Shown piece after piece: positions 32,896 through 42,280 of a DNA stretch of 42,924 bases; position 1 is the first letter of the stretch; each line of letters opens with the position of its first letter. The stretch comes from Eubacteriaceae bacterium (GTDB lineage: Bacteria; Bacillota; Clostridia; Eubacteriales; Eubacteriaceae). The position numbers were made by a program, and so were the translations under genes. The notes under the pieces were generated by a model, which saw only the letters and a list, made by a program, of their open reading frames with translations, was not told the origin of the DNA and made no database searches. The DNA lies in contig JAQWCN010000003.1 in NCBI GenBank assembly GCA_028705955.1, forward strand, positions 1 to 42,924, read 5' to 3'.

Positions 32896-35129
32896 TCATG
32901 ATCCTTTTTGAGTTTGTCCATTCCCTTACGTAATGGCTTTGATAATTTCCAAACCGTACTATTTTTTATCTCATCCAATGTTCTTTGGGTCTGCGCATAG
33001 CGGCGCTGCCATTTTTGTGCCATGTCCTTTGATTGGCCCAGCACCTGTCTGGCCGTTTGTAATTGTTGATGATACCCTTCGATTCGTTGAGCTGGTGTAA
33101 TTTTTTGAAGGGATCCCTTAATTCCAATCCTATGATTGGTCTTTTTTAAATTTTTAAAAAGAATTTGAGGATCTTTTTCAGGAAAATGCCATTCTCCATC
33201 TCCCAAGTAAAGCCCATTCGACTCAAGTCCCGTAAATTGTTTACCATCCAGCGTACATTTTAAGTCTGTAATCGTACAAGGATAAGCACAGGGATCAAAC
33301 CGCAACGTTTCGATCGGGACCTGCCATTTTTTTCTCAATGCATCCAATGATATTTTAATTTCGAAGGTATTTTGTGTTACATAATCCGAAAGGATTTGTT
33401 TTCTGGCTTCTGTAAAACCCGTCCCGTCATCGCCATATAATTCAGCCTCATACGGTTCATCACTGAGAAAATCAGTCAACATTCCATTTTCATTATAAGT
33501 CTTTTTTAAATAACGACTTGTTTGATTATCCCCTGCCACATATTGTTGTCCAAAATGATAATCCCATTTTAAAAAGGCCTGATGATCTTCTTCTGAAATG
33601 TCTCCTTTCATTAAAAACGTTTTGAAATCATAAAATTTTTCAATTTCCGGATTATGAATAAAGAAATAAAATAACGATCGCCAGGTGATAAATTTAACTG
33701 GAACCGCAAAATCAAAAACCCACTCATAATCAATGATCCAATAATGCCTGTCCGCCTCGTCATAGAAAATATTGCCTAAAATATAATCGATATTCGTATT
33801 CTTCTTACATAACGCCGGCGCATTGAAGGGATCCTCACCAAAAACGTTTATAAAACCCGGATCATCCCCATAGCGTATCATTTCACCATTCTGGCCGATA
33901 AAAGCCAGCAACTGATCCAATCTCTCATCAAATTGTTTCTGATTTCCCTGATCAATGTATGTTTTCAGCATTTCTTCCAACGTTGGAAGCTGCAAATACG
34001 GCATTGTAATACTCTGATCCTTTTCCACAACTGTTAAATGACGAAAAAGCTGATTCTCTGTCTTTAATCCGCTTTTTATCATCTTCTTTAAATGGGGCCA
34101 GGCCTTTTCTGTCAGCGGTTTTTTTTCAACCCGCCATTTTCCTTCTTCACTGGAGATTATGGTTGAAATTTGGAATTCATTCCGGCGTTTATTACTGTAT
34201 TTAACGTATTTTAGATCGGATTCGGCTTTTGGGAGCGCATTGCATCCCACTTCAACAATGAAAGAATTGGCAAAACGGTCCAGTATTTTTTCGTGCTGCA
34301 GCGTATCGATCATTTTGTTTTCATCGAAAAAAACCAAGCGGTCGTGATTATAACCAGAAATACTATTCCCATAGTTATAGCCCATGGTGTTGATCGTTTC
34401 ATCTGTCAAAATGGTATCCGGAAATTTGTAATCCGGAAAGGGGTAGTAAAAGCGATAGTGATCATATCCGCTTTTTTCTAAAAGGGATTGAAGTTCACTT
34501 TTGGAAAAGGTTTTGACGAAATCAACCCCCGGGTATTCATTAAGCCCACTAAAAAGTGCACTGGTATGATCCTCAACCACGCCATTAAAATATTTCAAAC
34601 CCAGCCGGTTTTCGATTGCAATTAATAAGACCCCCTGAGGTGCCAACAAACTTCTGATCTTTTGCAAAAAAGAACAATAGGGATCTTCCCCTTCTGTAAA
34701 GCTTCCGGCATATTCCAAAACACCGTTAAGCACAATCATATCAAAGGGTTTATCAAAAACCATATTGTTAAAATTTCCTGTCAGCAACTCCAGGTTATCA
34801 CACGATTGATTGCGTTGAAAGTTGATAGCGCTGCGTCTTTTCGTCAATTCAACGGCTGTGACCGTCTTAACCTTTTTGCAAAATAACCCGGTCAGAGCGC
34901 CACATCCTGCTCCAATTTCCAACAAACTGCTTTCAGGATTAAAGGGATACCAACTCAAAACATTTTGGCGCAGCGGGCTGAGATGATAAAACATCGCCCA
35001 TCGATCATCCTCTTTTAAGATGTCATTGGGCTGTTTGCCGGATTTTAACAGTTCGAGGATTTCTGTTTCAATATCGCCATCCGAATAGCCATCCTCATCC
35101 TGGTAAAAATCCAAATTCCATTTTGCCAT
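32892..35129 (-). CDS. Fused methyltransferase / kinase-like / coiled-coil protein, WbdD-like chain terminator candidate
   Basis: 745 aa (positions below count four residues more, from the upstream ATG). Residues 50-230: class I SAM methyltransferase, LLEIGAGCGALTG (73-85) and VLNGVLEYAG. Residues 310-520: protein-kinase-like fold, with WRVEKK (Lys340/341), IDYILGN (Asp452, Asn457 of the catalytic loop) and IIDYEW (469-474) in the DFG place; the usual catalytic-loop His is absent. Residues 590-680: beta-rich region. Residues 683-727: coiled coil, then STVWKLSKPLR. In E. coli O9a, WbdD joins a kinase, a methyltransferase and a coiled coil to cap the O-antigen and fix its length. The adjacent Wzt has a matching binding domain. 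Start chosen at 35129 because GGGAGA precedes it. Confidence 0.82.
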   Translation of the reverse strand: MAKWNLDFYQDEDGYSDGDIETEILELLKSGKQPNDILKEDDRWAMFYHLSPLRQNVLSWYPFNPESSLLEIGAGCGALTGLFCKKVKTVTAVELTKRRSAINFQRNQSCDNLELLTGNFNNMVFDKPFDMIVLNGVLEYAGSFTEGEDPYCSFLQKIRSLLAPQGVLLIAIENRLGLKYFNGVVEDHTSALFSGLNEYPGVDFVKTFSKSELQSLLEKSGYDHYRFYYPFPDYKFPDTILTDETINTMGYNYGNSISGYNHDRLVFFDENKMIDTLQHEKILDRFANSFIVEVGCNALPKAESDLKYVKYSNKRRNEFQISTIISSEEGKWRVEKKPLTEKAWPHLKKMIKSGLKTENQLFRHLTVVEKDQSITMPYLQLPTLEEMLKTYIDQGNQKQFDERLDQLLAFIGQNGEMIRYGDDPGFINVFGEDPFNAPALCKKNTNIDYILGNIFYDEADRHYWIIDYEWVFDFAVPVKFITWRSLFYFFIHNPEIEKFYDFKTFLMKGDISEEDHQAFLKWDYHFGQQYVAGDNQTSRYLKKTYNENGMLTDFLSDEPYEAELYGDDGTGFTEARKQILSDYVTQNTFEIKISLDALRKKWQVPIETLRFDPCAYPCTITDLKCTLDGKQFTGLESNGLYLGDGEWHFPEKDPQILFKNLKKTNHRIGIKGSLQKITPAQRIEGYHQQLQTARQVLGQSKDMAQKWQRRYAQTQRTLDEIKNSTVWKLSKPLRKGMDKLKKDHE

Positions 35130-35140
35130 AATATCTCCCA

Positions 35141-36424
35141 TTATTTTTTTTCTATCGCTATTTTAGCATCCATATCAAAAAATCCAACCGTGTCTTTCGC
35201 AGAAATCACATTGAGATCAACAATATCATAAAAACGATGATAGACGACAAAATTCCCATCAAGACCAATCCCGGTACACCCCAGGGAAATGAAATAATCC
35301 CCGCTCTGGAATAAAATCTTTTGCTTAAAGGAGATTTCATATTCGTCCCCCGGCTGGGCAATAAAGCCATCCAACCCTTCATACATATTATTGGTTCCTG
35401 TGATTTCTGTCCCTTTAATGTCTTTAAAGGACAGGGCGAAAATCGGATCGTGAATCTCTTCATTGAAATGAACGGTAAACCGGATATCAATCGTTTTGAA
35501 TTTTTCAATGCGTTCACAGGGTTTGCCTTCTTGATCCAATAGATTGACTTCGATAATTTCAGCTTGTTTCGTTCCGTAATCAATAATATTTTCGCTGAGG
35601 GGAATATTGCTCTTTAATTTCCCTTTTTCCAGTAATTCTTTTCCCGTTTCCTTATCTTCACTCTTGGTTTCCTGATCAACAAGAATTTTTTTATATAAAT
35701 CCACCATATCTCTTGCCGATCCGATATCGATTTGTTTACCTTCGTTGAGAACCATCACACGATCGCAATACTTGATCACTGAGCTCAAATCATGCGTTAC
35801 AAAAACGATGGTTTTGCCTCTTTTTTTAAAATCCATAAATTTCTTATAGCATTTTAATTGAAAGAAAGCATCCCCAACACTCAAGGCTTCATCAACAATT
35901 AAAATTTCTGGTTCAACATTGATCGCCAGGGCAAAAGCCAACCGAACAAACATCCCGGAAGAATAGGTTTTAACCGGCTGGTAGATATGATCGCCGATAT
36001 CAGCAAACTCCACAATTTCTGGTAAGCGTTGATCCATTTCCTCTTTGGTGTAGCCCATAATATCACCATTTAGGTAGATATTTTCAATGCCGGTATATTC
36101 CTGATTAAAACCAGCTCCGAGTTCAAGCAGCGCTGAAATCCGGCCATCAATTTGCATTTCACCCTCTGTTTTTGACAGAACCCCGGTGATAATTTTTAAA
36201 AGCGTTGATTTTCCGGAACCATTTTTTCCAATAATTCCAAAACATTCTCCTTCATTTACACTGAAAGAGATATCTCTCAATGCATAAAAATCCGAATGGT
36301 ATTTTTTCCGCGTGATTGAAAAAGCTTCTTTCATGCGATCCTTCGGTTTTTTATACATACTATAGACTTTCGTCATATGGTCTATATTTATGATGGTTTT
36401 TTTTGTCGTTATTCCTTCATCCAT
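35141..36424 (-). CDS. wzt: Polysaccharide ABC exporter ATPase with C-terminal glycan-binding domain (Wzt)
   Basis: 427 aa. ATPase domain 10-245: Walker A GKNGSGKST (66-74), LELGAGFN, signature YSSGM (154-158), Walker B ILIVDEALSVGD (174-185), and THDLSS. Residues about 285-427 form a beta-sandwich extension of the Wzt_C type (IEVNLLDQEG, then GDYFISLGCTGIG). In O9a and related systems this part binds the capped, non-reducing end and licenses export. Simple teichoic-acid exporters (TagH) lack this type of domain. RBS AGAGGATCATGT precedes the ATG. It follows wzm by 14 bp. Confidence 0.92.
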   Translation of the reverse strand: MDEGITTKKTIINIDHMTKVYSMYKKPKDRMKEAFSITRKKYHSDFYALRDISFSVNEGECFGIIGKNGSGKSTLLKIITGVLSKTEGEMQIDGRISALLELGAGFNQEYTGIENIYLNGDIMGYTKEEMDQRLPEIVEFADIGDHIYQPVKTYSSGMFVRLAFALAINVEPEILIVDEALSVGDAFFQLKCYKKFMDFKKRGKTIVFVTHDLSSVIKYCDRVMVLNEGKQIDIGSARDMVDLYKKILVDQETKSEDKETGKELLEKGKLKSNIPLSENIIDYGTKQAEIIEVNLLDQEGKPCERIEKFKTIDIRFTVHFNEEIHDPIFALSFKDIKGTEITGTNNMYEGLDGFIAQPGDEYEISFKQKILFQSGDYFISLGCTGIGLDGNFVVYHRFYDIVDLNVISAKDTVGFFDMDAKIAIEKK

Positions 36425-36438
36425 ACATGATCCTCTTT

Positions 36439-37245
36439 CTATAATACATCTGAAAAATGCGGACGCATTTTAGTGTAAATCAATGAGCCCACAATCAACA
36501 AAGCGATCGACACAGCCCAAAAATACAGTGTCATTTTACCATACTGCCAGAACCAGCCTGTTCCAAAGAAAGAATCCCGGTATCCCTGAACAATATAAAA
36601 TAAGGGATTGAGTTTAAACATAAAATGGAATTTTGCCGGAAATGTATTTATGCTCCACAAAATCGGGCTGCCCCACATCAAAACCTGTAAGATAATATTA
36701 ATGAGCGGGGAAATATCTGAAAAAAATGGCTGGATGGAAGAGGAGATCCAAGTGATTCCTGTAACCAATACAACCATACAAAAAAGATAATAAATCAGCT
36801 GCAACGTATGGAGTCCCGGATAAAACCCATAGATCGCTGTCAAAATCAATGCGATCCCGATAAAAAAGAAATGGGTATATAAATTCGATAATAATTTGGC
36901 AGTTGGTAAAATACGAATATTAAAGACAACTTTTTTAACCAAATAACTGTAATCCCTAAAACAATTGGTGGCTGTCAAAACTGTGTCCGAAAAAAAGAAC
37001 CACGCAATGATCCCGGTAACCAGAAAGCAAATAAATGGAATGGATCCATCGGTCATCCCCGCTTTCAAACCCTTTTCAAAGACAAACCAATATACAACAA
37101 TCGTTACAAATGGCGTAAAAAATGCCCAAAAAACACCAAAAAATGAACCGGCATACCGCGCTTTAAAATCATTTTTTGAAAAACGTATTAAAAGCTTTCG
37201 ATTTAGCCACAAGTCTTTAAAAAATGAATAAAAATCTTTAAACAT
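36439..37245 (-). CDS. wzm: Polysaccharide ABC exporter permease (Wzm)
   Basis: 268 aa with six hydrophobic segments; ABC-2 type. The N-terminus FKDLWLNRKLLIRFSKNDFKARYAGS is the typical amphipathic lead-in, and NPLFYIVQGYR near the C-terminus is typical of Wzm/TagG. It pairs with Wzt to move a lipid-linked polymer across the membrane. The ATG at 37245 is chosen because AAAGGATTAGG precedes it; a longer frame from 37287 adds 14 unlikely residues. Confidence 0.93.
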   Translation of the reverse strand: MFKDFYSFFKDLWLNRKLLIRFSKNDFKARYAGSFFGVFWAFFTPFVTIVVYWFVFEKGLKAGMTDGSIPFICFLVTGIIAWFFFSDTVLTATNCFRDYSYLVKKVVFNIRILPTAKLLSNLYTHFFFIGIALILTAIYGFYPGLHTLQLIYYLFCMVVLVTGITWISSSIQPFFSDISPLINIILQVLMWGSPILWSINTFPAKFHFMFKLNPLFYIVQGYRDSFFGTGWFWQYGKMTLYFWAVSIALLIVGSLIYTKMRPHFSDVL

Positions 37246-37270
37246 CCTAATCCTTTCATAAAAACAAAAC

Positions 37271-37311
37271 CACCGCTGCCTTCCCAAACAATCGGTCAGT
37301 CAGCGGCAGTC
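37271..37311 (-). terminator. Weak hairpin between rmlB and wzm
   Basis: Minus strand: CCGCTG and CAGCGG pair across a loop of about 20 nt, followed by TGGTTTTGTTTT. It could partly reduce transcription from the rml genes into the exporter. Weak stem. Confidence 0.4.
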
Positions 37312-37318
37312 TGAACTA

Positions 37319-38428
37319 TTATTTTTTCTTTGAATACATTTTTTCGTAGTATTCCTGATAACCACCGGATTCGACCTGAGCAACCCATTTTTGGTTTTTC
37401 AAATACCATTCAATGGTTTCTTCAATGCCCTTTTCAAAGGTATAGGAAGGGCTCCATCCCAATTCCGTCGTAATTTTCGTGTTGTCGATGGCGTAGCGGC
37501 GATCATGACCCAATCTGTCTTCAACATGTATTTTTAACGCATCGCTGATCTTTGACGTGTCTGTTGCAATGCCATCATAATTGTCTTTTTCCAATTTTTC
37601 TTTAACGAATTTCAAAATCAAATCGACAATATGAATATTGGCCTTTTCATTATTGCCGCCAATATTATACACTTCCCGCAGACGTCCTTTATGCAAAACG
37701 GTGTCAATCCCGCTGCAGTGATCTTTGACGTGCAGCCAATCCCGAACCTGCATGCCATCACCGTAAATGGGCAATTCCCTTAAGTCAATCACGTTGGAAA
37801 TCATGAGTGGAATCAATTTTTCCGGGAACTGATACGGCCCGTAGTTGTTGGAACAACGGGTAATGTTCATCGGAAATTTAAAGGTATTCCCATACGCTCT
37901 GACCAGTAAATCCGCACTGGCTTTAGAAGCCGAATATGGACTGTTGGGCTGAATGGGTGTTGTTTCTGTAAACATCCCTGTTTTACCTAAAGCGCCGTAC
38001 ACTTCATCGGTAGAAACCTGAAGGTATTTTACATTTTCTTTATACGTCGGGTATCCTTCGTCATCTTTGCCCGTTTGCCAGGCATTTTTCGCCGCGGCCA
38101 GAAGCACCTGGGTTCCCATAATATTGGTTTTCACAAAAATCTGGGGGTTTTCAATACTCCGGTCCACATGAGATTCAGCGGCAAAGTTTACCACAAAATC
38201 AAACGTATAATCCTTAAACAACTGATTGACAAAATCAGAATCCGAAATATCCCCTTTGACAAAAACATAATTGGGATTATCTTCGATATCGGTCAAGTTT
38301 TCAAGATTTCCTGCGTAAGTTAAAGCATCTAAATTAACGATCAGATAATCCGGATGTTTTTCCAACATGTATTTCACAAAATTTGAACCAATAAATCCCG
38401 CTCCGCCAGTGACTAGTACAGTTTTCAA
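37319..38428 (-). CDS. rmlB: dTDP-glucose 4,6-dehydratase
   Basis: 369 aa. Second step of dTDP-L-rhamnose synthesis. NAD-binding TGGAGFIGSN at the N-terminus, STDEVYG, catalytic YSASKASADLLV and DRRYAID near the C-terminus. Start TTG with GGGGAGAAACACA before it. 37 aa longer than some RmlB proteins, mostly through an insert near 110-125 and the C-terminus. Confidence 0.95.
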   Translation of the reverse strand: MKTVLVTGGAGFIGSNFVKYMLEKHPDYLIVNLDALTYAGNLENLTDIEDNPNYVFVKGDISDSDFVNQLFKDYTFDFVVNFAAESHVDRSIENPQIFVKTNIMGTQVLLAAAKNAWQTGKDDEGYPTYKENVKYLQVSTDEVYGALGKTGMFTETTPIQPNSPYSASKASADLLVRAYGNTFKFPMNITRCSNNYGPYQFPEKLIPLMISNVIDLRELPIYGDGMQVRDWLHVKDHCSGIDTVLHKGRLREVYNIGGNNEKANIHIVDLILKFVKEKLEKDNYDGIATDTSKISDALKIHVEDRLGHDRRYAIDNTKITTELGWSPSYTFEKGIEETIEWYLKNQKWVAQVESGGYQEYYEKMYSKKK

Positions 38429-38444
38429 TGTGTTTCTCCCCTAT

Positions 38445-39008
38445 CTAAAAATTCAGTGTATCTTTAATATCTTTTAAAAACGGCTGTTTCGTATCTTTAT
38501 CCGATAAGATTAAATCTTTAATGCCATCAATCGGCCATTTGACATTAACGTCCGGATCATCCCAGCGAATGCCACCATCGTATTCCGGCGCGTAGGGATT
38601 GGTGCATTTATAGTTAAACTTGGCTTCGTCCGATAAGACCACAAAGCCATGGGCAAATCCTTCAGGAATATAAAACATCGTATTGTTTTCTGCACTCAGG
38701 GTTACGCCTTCCCATTCGCCGTAGGTTTTTGAACCTTTGCGCAAGTCCACGCCCACATCCCACACAGCACCTTCGGTACAACGCACGAGTTTTCCCTGAC
38801 TAAATTTTCGTTGAAAATGAAGACCTCTGAGAACCCCTTTGCGGGATTTTGATTCATTATCCTGAACAAAAACCATATCAAGCCCTGCATCATTAAAGAC
38901 TTGTTGGTTGTATGTTTCCATAAAATAGCCCCGTTCATCTCCAAAAACCTGAGGCTGGATAATAACGAGTCCTTCAATTTTTGTTTTTTTAATTTCAATG
39001 GCTGCCAT
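38445..39008 (-). CDS. rmlC: dTDP-4-dehydrorhamnose 3,5-epimerase
   Basis: 187 aa, the normal length. A cupin enzyme: [10 protein letters not shown], the catalytic His in GVLRGLHFQ, and [11 protein letters not shown]. The ATG at 39008 follows GGAAGGAAAG; its first 14 bases overlap the end of rmlA. A longer frame from 39056 would extend further into rmlA and is rejected. Confidence 0.95.
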   Translation of the reverse strand: MAAIEIKKTKIEGLVIIQPQVFGDERGYFMETYNQQVFNDAGLDMVFVQDNESKSRKGVLRGLHFQRKFSQGKLVRCTEGAVWDVGVDLRKGSKTYGEWEGVTLSAENNTMFYIPEGFAHGFVVLSDEAKFNYKCTNPYAPEYDGGIRWDDPDVNVKWPIDGIKDLILSDKDTKQPFLKDIKDTLNF

Positions 39009-39888
39009 AAGTTTCTTTCCTTCCTTCGCTTGCTCTTCTTGCCAGATATTGTCCATAAGCGGTTTTTTTCATCGGTTCTGCCAGTTTCATGAGCTGATCG
39101 GCTCCGATAAACCCTTTATGGAAGGCAATTTCTTCGACACAGGATACATAAAGTCCCTGCCGTTTTTGAATGGTTTCAACAAAATTGGACGCTTCGATCA
39201 AACTGTCATGTGTCCCTGTATCGAGCCAAGCCATTCCCCGGCTGAACAATTCAACTTTTAAATCCCCGCGTTTTAAATAAGTTTCATTAACGGTTGTAAT
39301 TTCCAATTCACCCCGGGCCGATGGCTTAATGTTTTTGGCAATATCCACCACGTCATTATCGTAGAAATACAAACCCGGCACAGCAAAGTTAGATTTGGGA
39401 TGTTCCGGTTTTTCTTCAATGGACAGCACACTGCCATCTTCGGCAAATTCAACAACCCCATAGCGCTTTGGATCGTTGACAGGATAACCGAAAACCACTG
39501 CGCCATTTTCCAGGGACGCCGCTGATTTTAACGAATTGGTAAAACCCTGGCCGTAAAATATATTATCTCCCAGAACCAGCGCAACTTTATCATCCCCGAT
39601 AAAATCTTCACCAATAATAAAGGCTTCTGCCAAACCATTGGGAGCTTCCTGAATTTTATAGGTAAAATTCAAGCCCAGATCTTCTCCGGTTCCTAAAAGC
39701 CGTTTAAATCCCGGCATATCAACCGGTGTCGATATAATCAAAATATCCCGGATTCCCGCCAGCATGAGTGTAGACAGCGGATAATAAATCATCGGTTTAT
39801 CATAAATTGGCAACAATTGCTTTGATACCGCCCGGGTAATTGGATACAACCGTGTTCCGGACCCTCCGGCTAAAATAATTCCCTTCAT
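38995..39888 (-). CDS. rmlA: Glucose-1-phosphate thymidylyltransferase
   Basis: 297 aa. First step of dTDP-rhamnose synthesis. [25 protein letters not shown] at the N-terminus (nucleotide- and sugar-phosphate-binding), LGDNIFYG and [26 protein letters not shown] precedes the ATG. The C-terminus overlaps the rmlC start by 14 bp. Confidence 0.96.
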   Translation of the reverse strand: MKGIILAGGSGTRLYPITRAVSKQLLPIYDKPMIYYPLSTLMLAGIRDILIISTPVDMPGFKRLLGTGEDLGLNFTYKIQEAPNGLAEAFIIGEDFIGDDKVALVLGDNIFYGQGFTNSLKSAASLENGAVVFGYPVNDPKRYGVVEFAEDGSVLSIEEKPEHPKSNFAVPGLYFYDNDVVDIAKNIKPSARGELEITTVNETYLKRGDLKVELFSRGMAWLDTGTHDSLIEASNFVETIQKRQGLYVSCVEEIAFHKGFIGADQLMKLAEPMKKTAYGQYLARRASEGRKETYGSH

Positions 39889-39904
39889 TTGTACTCTCCT
39901 TTAT

Positions 39905-40774
39905 CTAAACTTCCTGATTTTCAAGTCTTTTAAGATACTCTACCAGAGATTCTTTCCAAGGTCTGAATGCATTGATTCCCAACCCCTTCAGTCCCGCGTT
40001 TTCCAACACAGAATATTTGGGACGCGGTGTATCACTGGGATATTCTTCTGATGTGACAGGGACCACATGAACCGGTTTGCCGCTCAATTCAAAAATTGCT
40101 TTGGCAAAATCACACCAGCTGCACTGCCCTTCGCACGTGCCGTGATACAAGCCATATTGTTGTGTTTGAATGAGGGCTAAAATCGCCCGGGCCAGATCAA
40201 CCGTACTCGTCGGTGACCCCACCTGATCATCGACAACGGTGAGTTCTGGATGGGTATCCGCAAGACCGAGCATCGTTTTGACAAAGTTCTTGCCGTCTCC
40301 ATAAAGCCAGGCCGTCCGGATGATAAAGTGTTTGGGAGCTGTTTGTGCCACAAGTTTTTCACCCAGAGCTTTGCTTTCCCCATAAACGGTTTTTGGATCA
40401 ATGGCATCTGTTTCAACGTAGGGACGTTTTTTCCCATTTTCTTCAATCCCGTTCCCGTCAAACACATAATCGGTTGATACATGAACCAGCGTAATATCCT
40501 GATCCCTGGCAATTTCTGCCAATTTACCCGGGCCTTCCCCGTTTACCTTCATTGCCGCTTCACGGTGTGTTTCGCATCCATCGACATTGGTCATGGCCCC
40601 ACAGTTTATAATAACGGAAGGTTTTTCTTTTTCAATTATTTCCGCCATTGCTTTCTTGTCTGTGATGTCAAAATCCGGAATATCATATCCCACAAAATCG
40701 GTTTGACACGCCGTCAGCTGCTTTGTTAATTCCCGGCCAAGCTGGCCGTTACATCCCGTTAGTAATACTTTCAT
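39905..40774 (-). CDS. rmlD: dTDP-4-dehydrorhamnose reductase
   Basis: 289 aa. Last step of dTDP-L-rhamnose synthesis. TGCNGQLGRELTK (NADPH-binding), HVSTDYVFDG, YGESKALGE (YxxxK) and RTAWLYG. The ATG at 40774 follows GAGGAGATTT; the upstream ATG at 40813 lies only 11 bp past the promoter. It is the first gene of the polysaccharide cluster, so rhamnose supply leads the operon. Confidence 0.96.
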   Translation of the reverse strand: MKVLLTGCNGQLGRELTKQLTACQTDFVGYDIPDFDITDKKAMAEIIEKEKPSVIINCGAMTNVDGCETHREAAMKVNGEGPGKLAEIARDQDITLVHVSTDYVFDGNGIEENGKKRPYVETDAIDPKTVYGESKALGEKLVAQTAPKHFIIRTAWLYGDGKNFVKTMLGLADTHPELTVVDDQVGSPTSTVDLARAILALIQTQQYGLYHGTCEGQCSWCDFAKAIFELSGKPVHVVPVTSEEYPSDTPRPKYSVLENAGLKGLGINAFRPWKESLVEYLKRLENQEV

Positions 40775-40823
40775 AAATCTCCTCGTTAACCATTTTTCAC
40801 TGTATTCAGACAAAACTAGTATT

Positions 40824-40852
40824 ATTATACTTCAGTGCCTTTATATTGTCTA
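40824..40852 (-). promoter_or_regulatory. Promoter of the rml/polysaccharide cluster
   Basis: Minus strand: TAGACA (40852-40847), 17-bp spacer, TATAAT (40829-40824), about 50 bp before rmlD. Divergent from the LCP promoter. Confidence 0.7.
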
Positions 40853-40901
40853 ATATTATTCTTAAATTTTCATATAATGTATCCAACTTGTATCATTTTT
40901 A

Positions 40902-40919
40902 TGCTATAATAGCGCTATT
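40902..40919 (+). promoter_or_regulatory. Extended -10 promoter of the LCP gene with overlapping palindrome
   Basis: TGCTATAAT (40902-40910) is an extended -10; the -35 is poor. AATAGCGCTATT (40908-40919), a perfect 12-bp palindrome, covers the expected start of transcription and could be an operator. Confidence 0.5.
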
Positions 40920-40981
40920 GTTTCACTCAATAAAGTTACGAATTAGTTACAACTCATCTGCAGATTATGAAAGGAACTTTA

Positions 40982-42208
40982 ATGTCTCTTAAACGCAAAA
41001 TATTAGCAATTGTATTGTCTCTCCTGCTGGTTGCAGGCGGCAGTTCCGCCGTCTACGCCTACGGCATCATCAGTACGGTTTCCGGTGATACGCTCGACGA
41101 AAGCACACTCAGTATCAATGATTTACTCAGCGAAGATACTGTCAACATTGCCCTCTTTGGCATTGACGGCCGGGATGATGTTGAAGGGGATCGTTCCGAT
41201 ACCATTATGATCGCCTCGATCAATTTTAAAACGGGCGAAATCAAAATCACTTCAATCATGCGGGACCTGATGGTTCAAATTCCCGCAGGAACCAACAACG
41301 ATGTAACCTACGAAAAAATTAATGCGGCCTATCAATACGGCGGCGCGCAACAAGCCGTTCAAACCCTTAATGAAAACTTCGATTTAAACATCACCGATTA
41401 TATTGTTGTTAACTTTGACTGTCTGGTCGATACGGTTGATGCCCTTGGCGGCGTCGACATTAATGTTCAAAATGATGACGTGCTGTACTGGACCAACCAA
41501 TACATCATGGATGTCAATGACAAAACCCACCATGCCGATCCATTTTTGGAAACAACCGGGGCCAACCACATGACCGGTGTTCAAGCTCTGGCTTATTGCC
41601 GGAATCGTTATAGTGACGATGATTACGGCCGTACTGAACGCCAGCGTGAAGTGGTCCAGCAAATTTTCAACAAAGCGACCTCTGCAGATCTGCTCACCAC
41701 CGTTAATGTCATTGGCCGGATTTATCCTTATATCTCGACGTCCTTAAGCCTTCAGGAAATGAGCACCTACGCAAAAGGGTATATGGCTCTTGAAAACAAA
41801 TCCTTTGTCAGTAAACGGGTTCCTTTTGACGAATACAACACCACCGGCGATATCAACGGCGTATCCTATGTCATTCCGGTGACGCTGCGGGATAATACCA
41901 TTGCGCTTCACAAACTGATTTACGGCGATGATGTCTCCTACACCCCTTCCGATAAGGTGAACCAAATCAGTAACCGCATTACCCAGCTTTCCGGATATGG
42001 CTCCGGATCGTCCAGTGGGGAAAGCACATCCTCCGGCACCTTCTCGTCACCTGCCAATTCTGGTTCCAGTTCGGGCACAAGCTCCGGAAGTGGGACCAGT
42101 ACGACAACCCCGGGAACCACTGACAACAGCAGCAGTTATACAAACAATAGCGATACGGGAAGCGGTGGCAGCAACGGAACCTCAACCGAAACCCAGCAAA
42201 ATTATTAA
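40982..42208 (+). CDS. LCP (LytR-CpsA-Psr) family glycopolymer transferase
   Basis: 408 aa. Short cytoplasmic N-terminus and a membrane anchor/signal segment (about 3-25), then the LCP domain at about 60-280: NIALFGIDGRDD, RSDTIMIASIN, SIMRDLMVQIP, INAAYQYGG, and YCRNRYSDDDYGRTERQREV. Asp and Arg residues in these motifs bind the polyprenyl pyrophosphate and Mg. The last 75 residues are Ser/Gly/Thr-rich and low in complexity. LCP proteins attach polymers such as teichoic acids and capsules to peptidoglycan. It is divergent from the rml cluster and is the natural candidate to anchor that polymer. The ATG at 40982 follows AAAGGAACTTTA. Confidence 0.93.
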   Translation: MSLKRKILAIVLSLLLVAGGSSAVYAYGIISTVSGDTLDESTLSINDLLSEDTVNIALFGIDGRDDVEGDRSDTIMIASINFKTGEIKITSIMRDLMVQIPAGTNNDVTYEKINAAYQYGGAQQAVQTLNENFDLNITDYIVVNFDCLVDTVDALGGVDINVQNDDVLYWTNQYIMDVNDKTHHADPFLETTGANHMTGVQALAYCRNRYSDDDYGRTERQREVVQQIFNKATSADLLTTVNVIGRIYPYISTSLSLQEMSTYAKGYMALENKSFVSKRVPFDEYNTTGDINGVSYVIPVTLRDNTIALHKLIYGDDVSYTPSDKVNQISNRITQLSGYGSGSSSGESTSSGTFSSPANSGSSSGTSSGSGTSTTTPGTTDNSSSYTNNSDTGSGGSNGTSTETQQNY

Positions 42209-42218
42209 ATCCAAAAAA

Positions 42219-42265
42219 TATAAAAAACCAGAACCGCCCGGTTAAAGCGGTTCTGGTTTTTTATT
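42219..42265. terminator. Bidirectional terminator between the LCP gene and pgi
   Basis: AAAAAACCAGAACCGC and GCGGTTCTGGTTTTTT pair around a short loop, with T runs in both directions. Confidence 0.9.
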
Positions 42266-42280
42266 TGTGATGTTTTTGGT

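Noticed and set aside
38445-39056. Longer RmlC start at 39056
   Set aside because: The extra 16 residues fall within rmlA's C-terminus and lack a ribosome site; 39008 has one and gives normal length.
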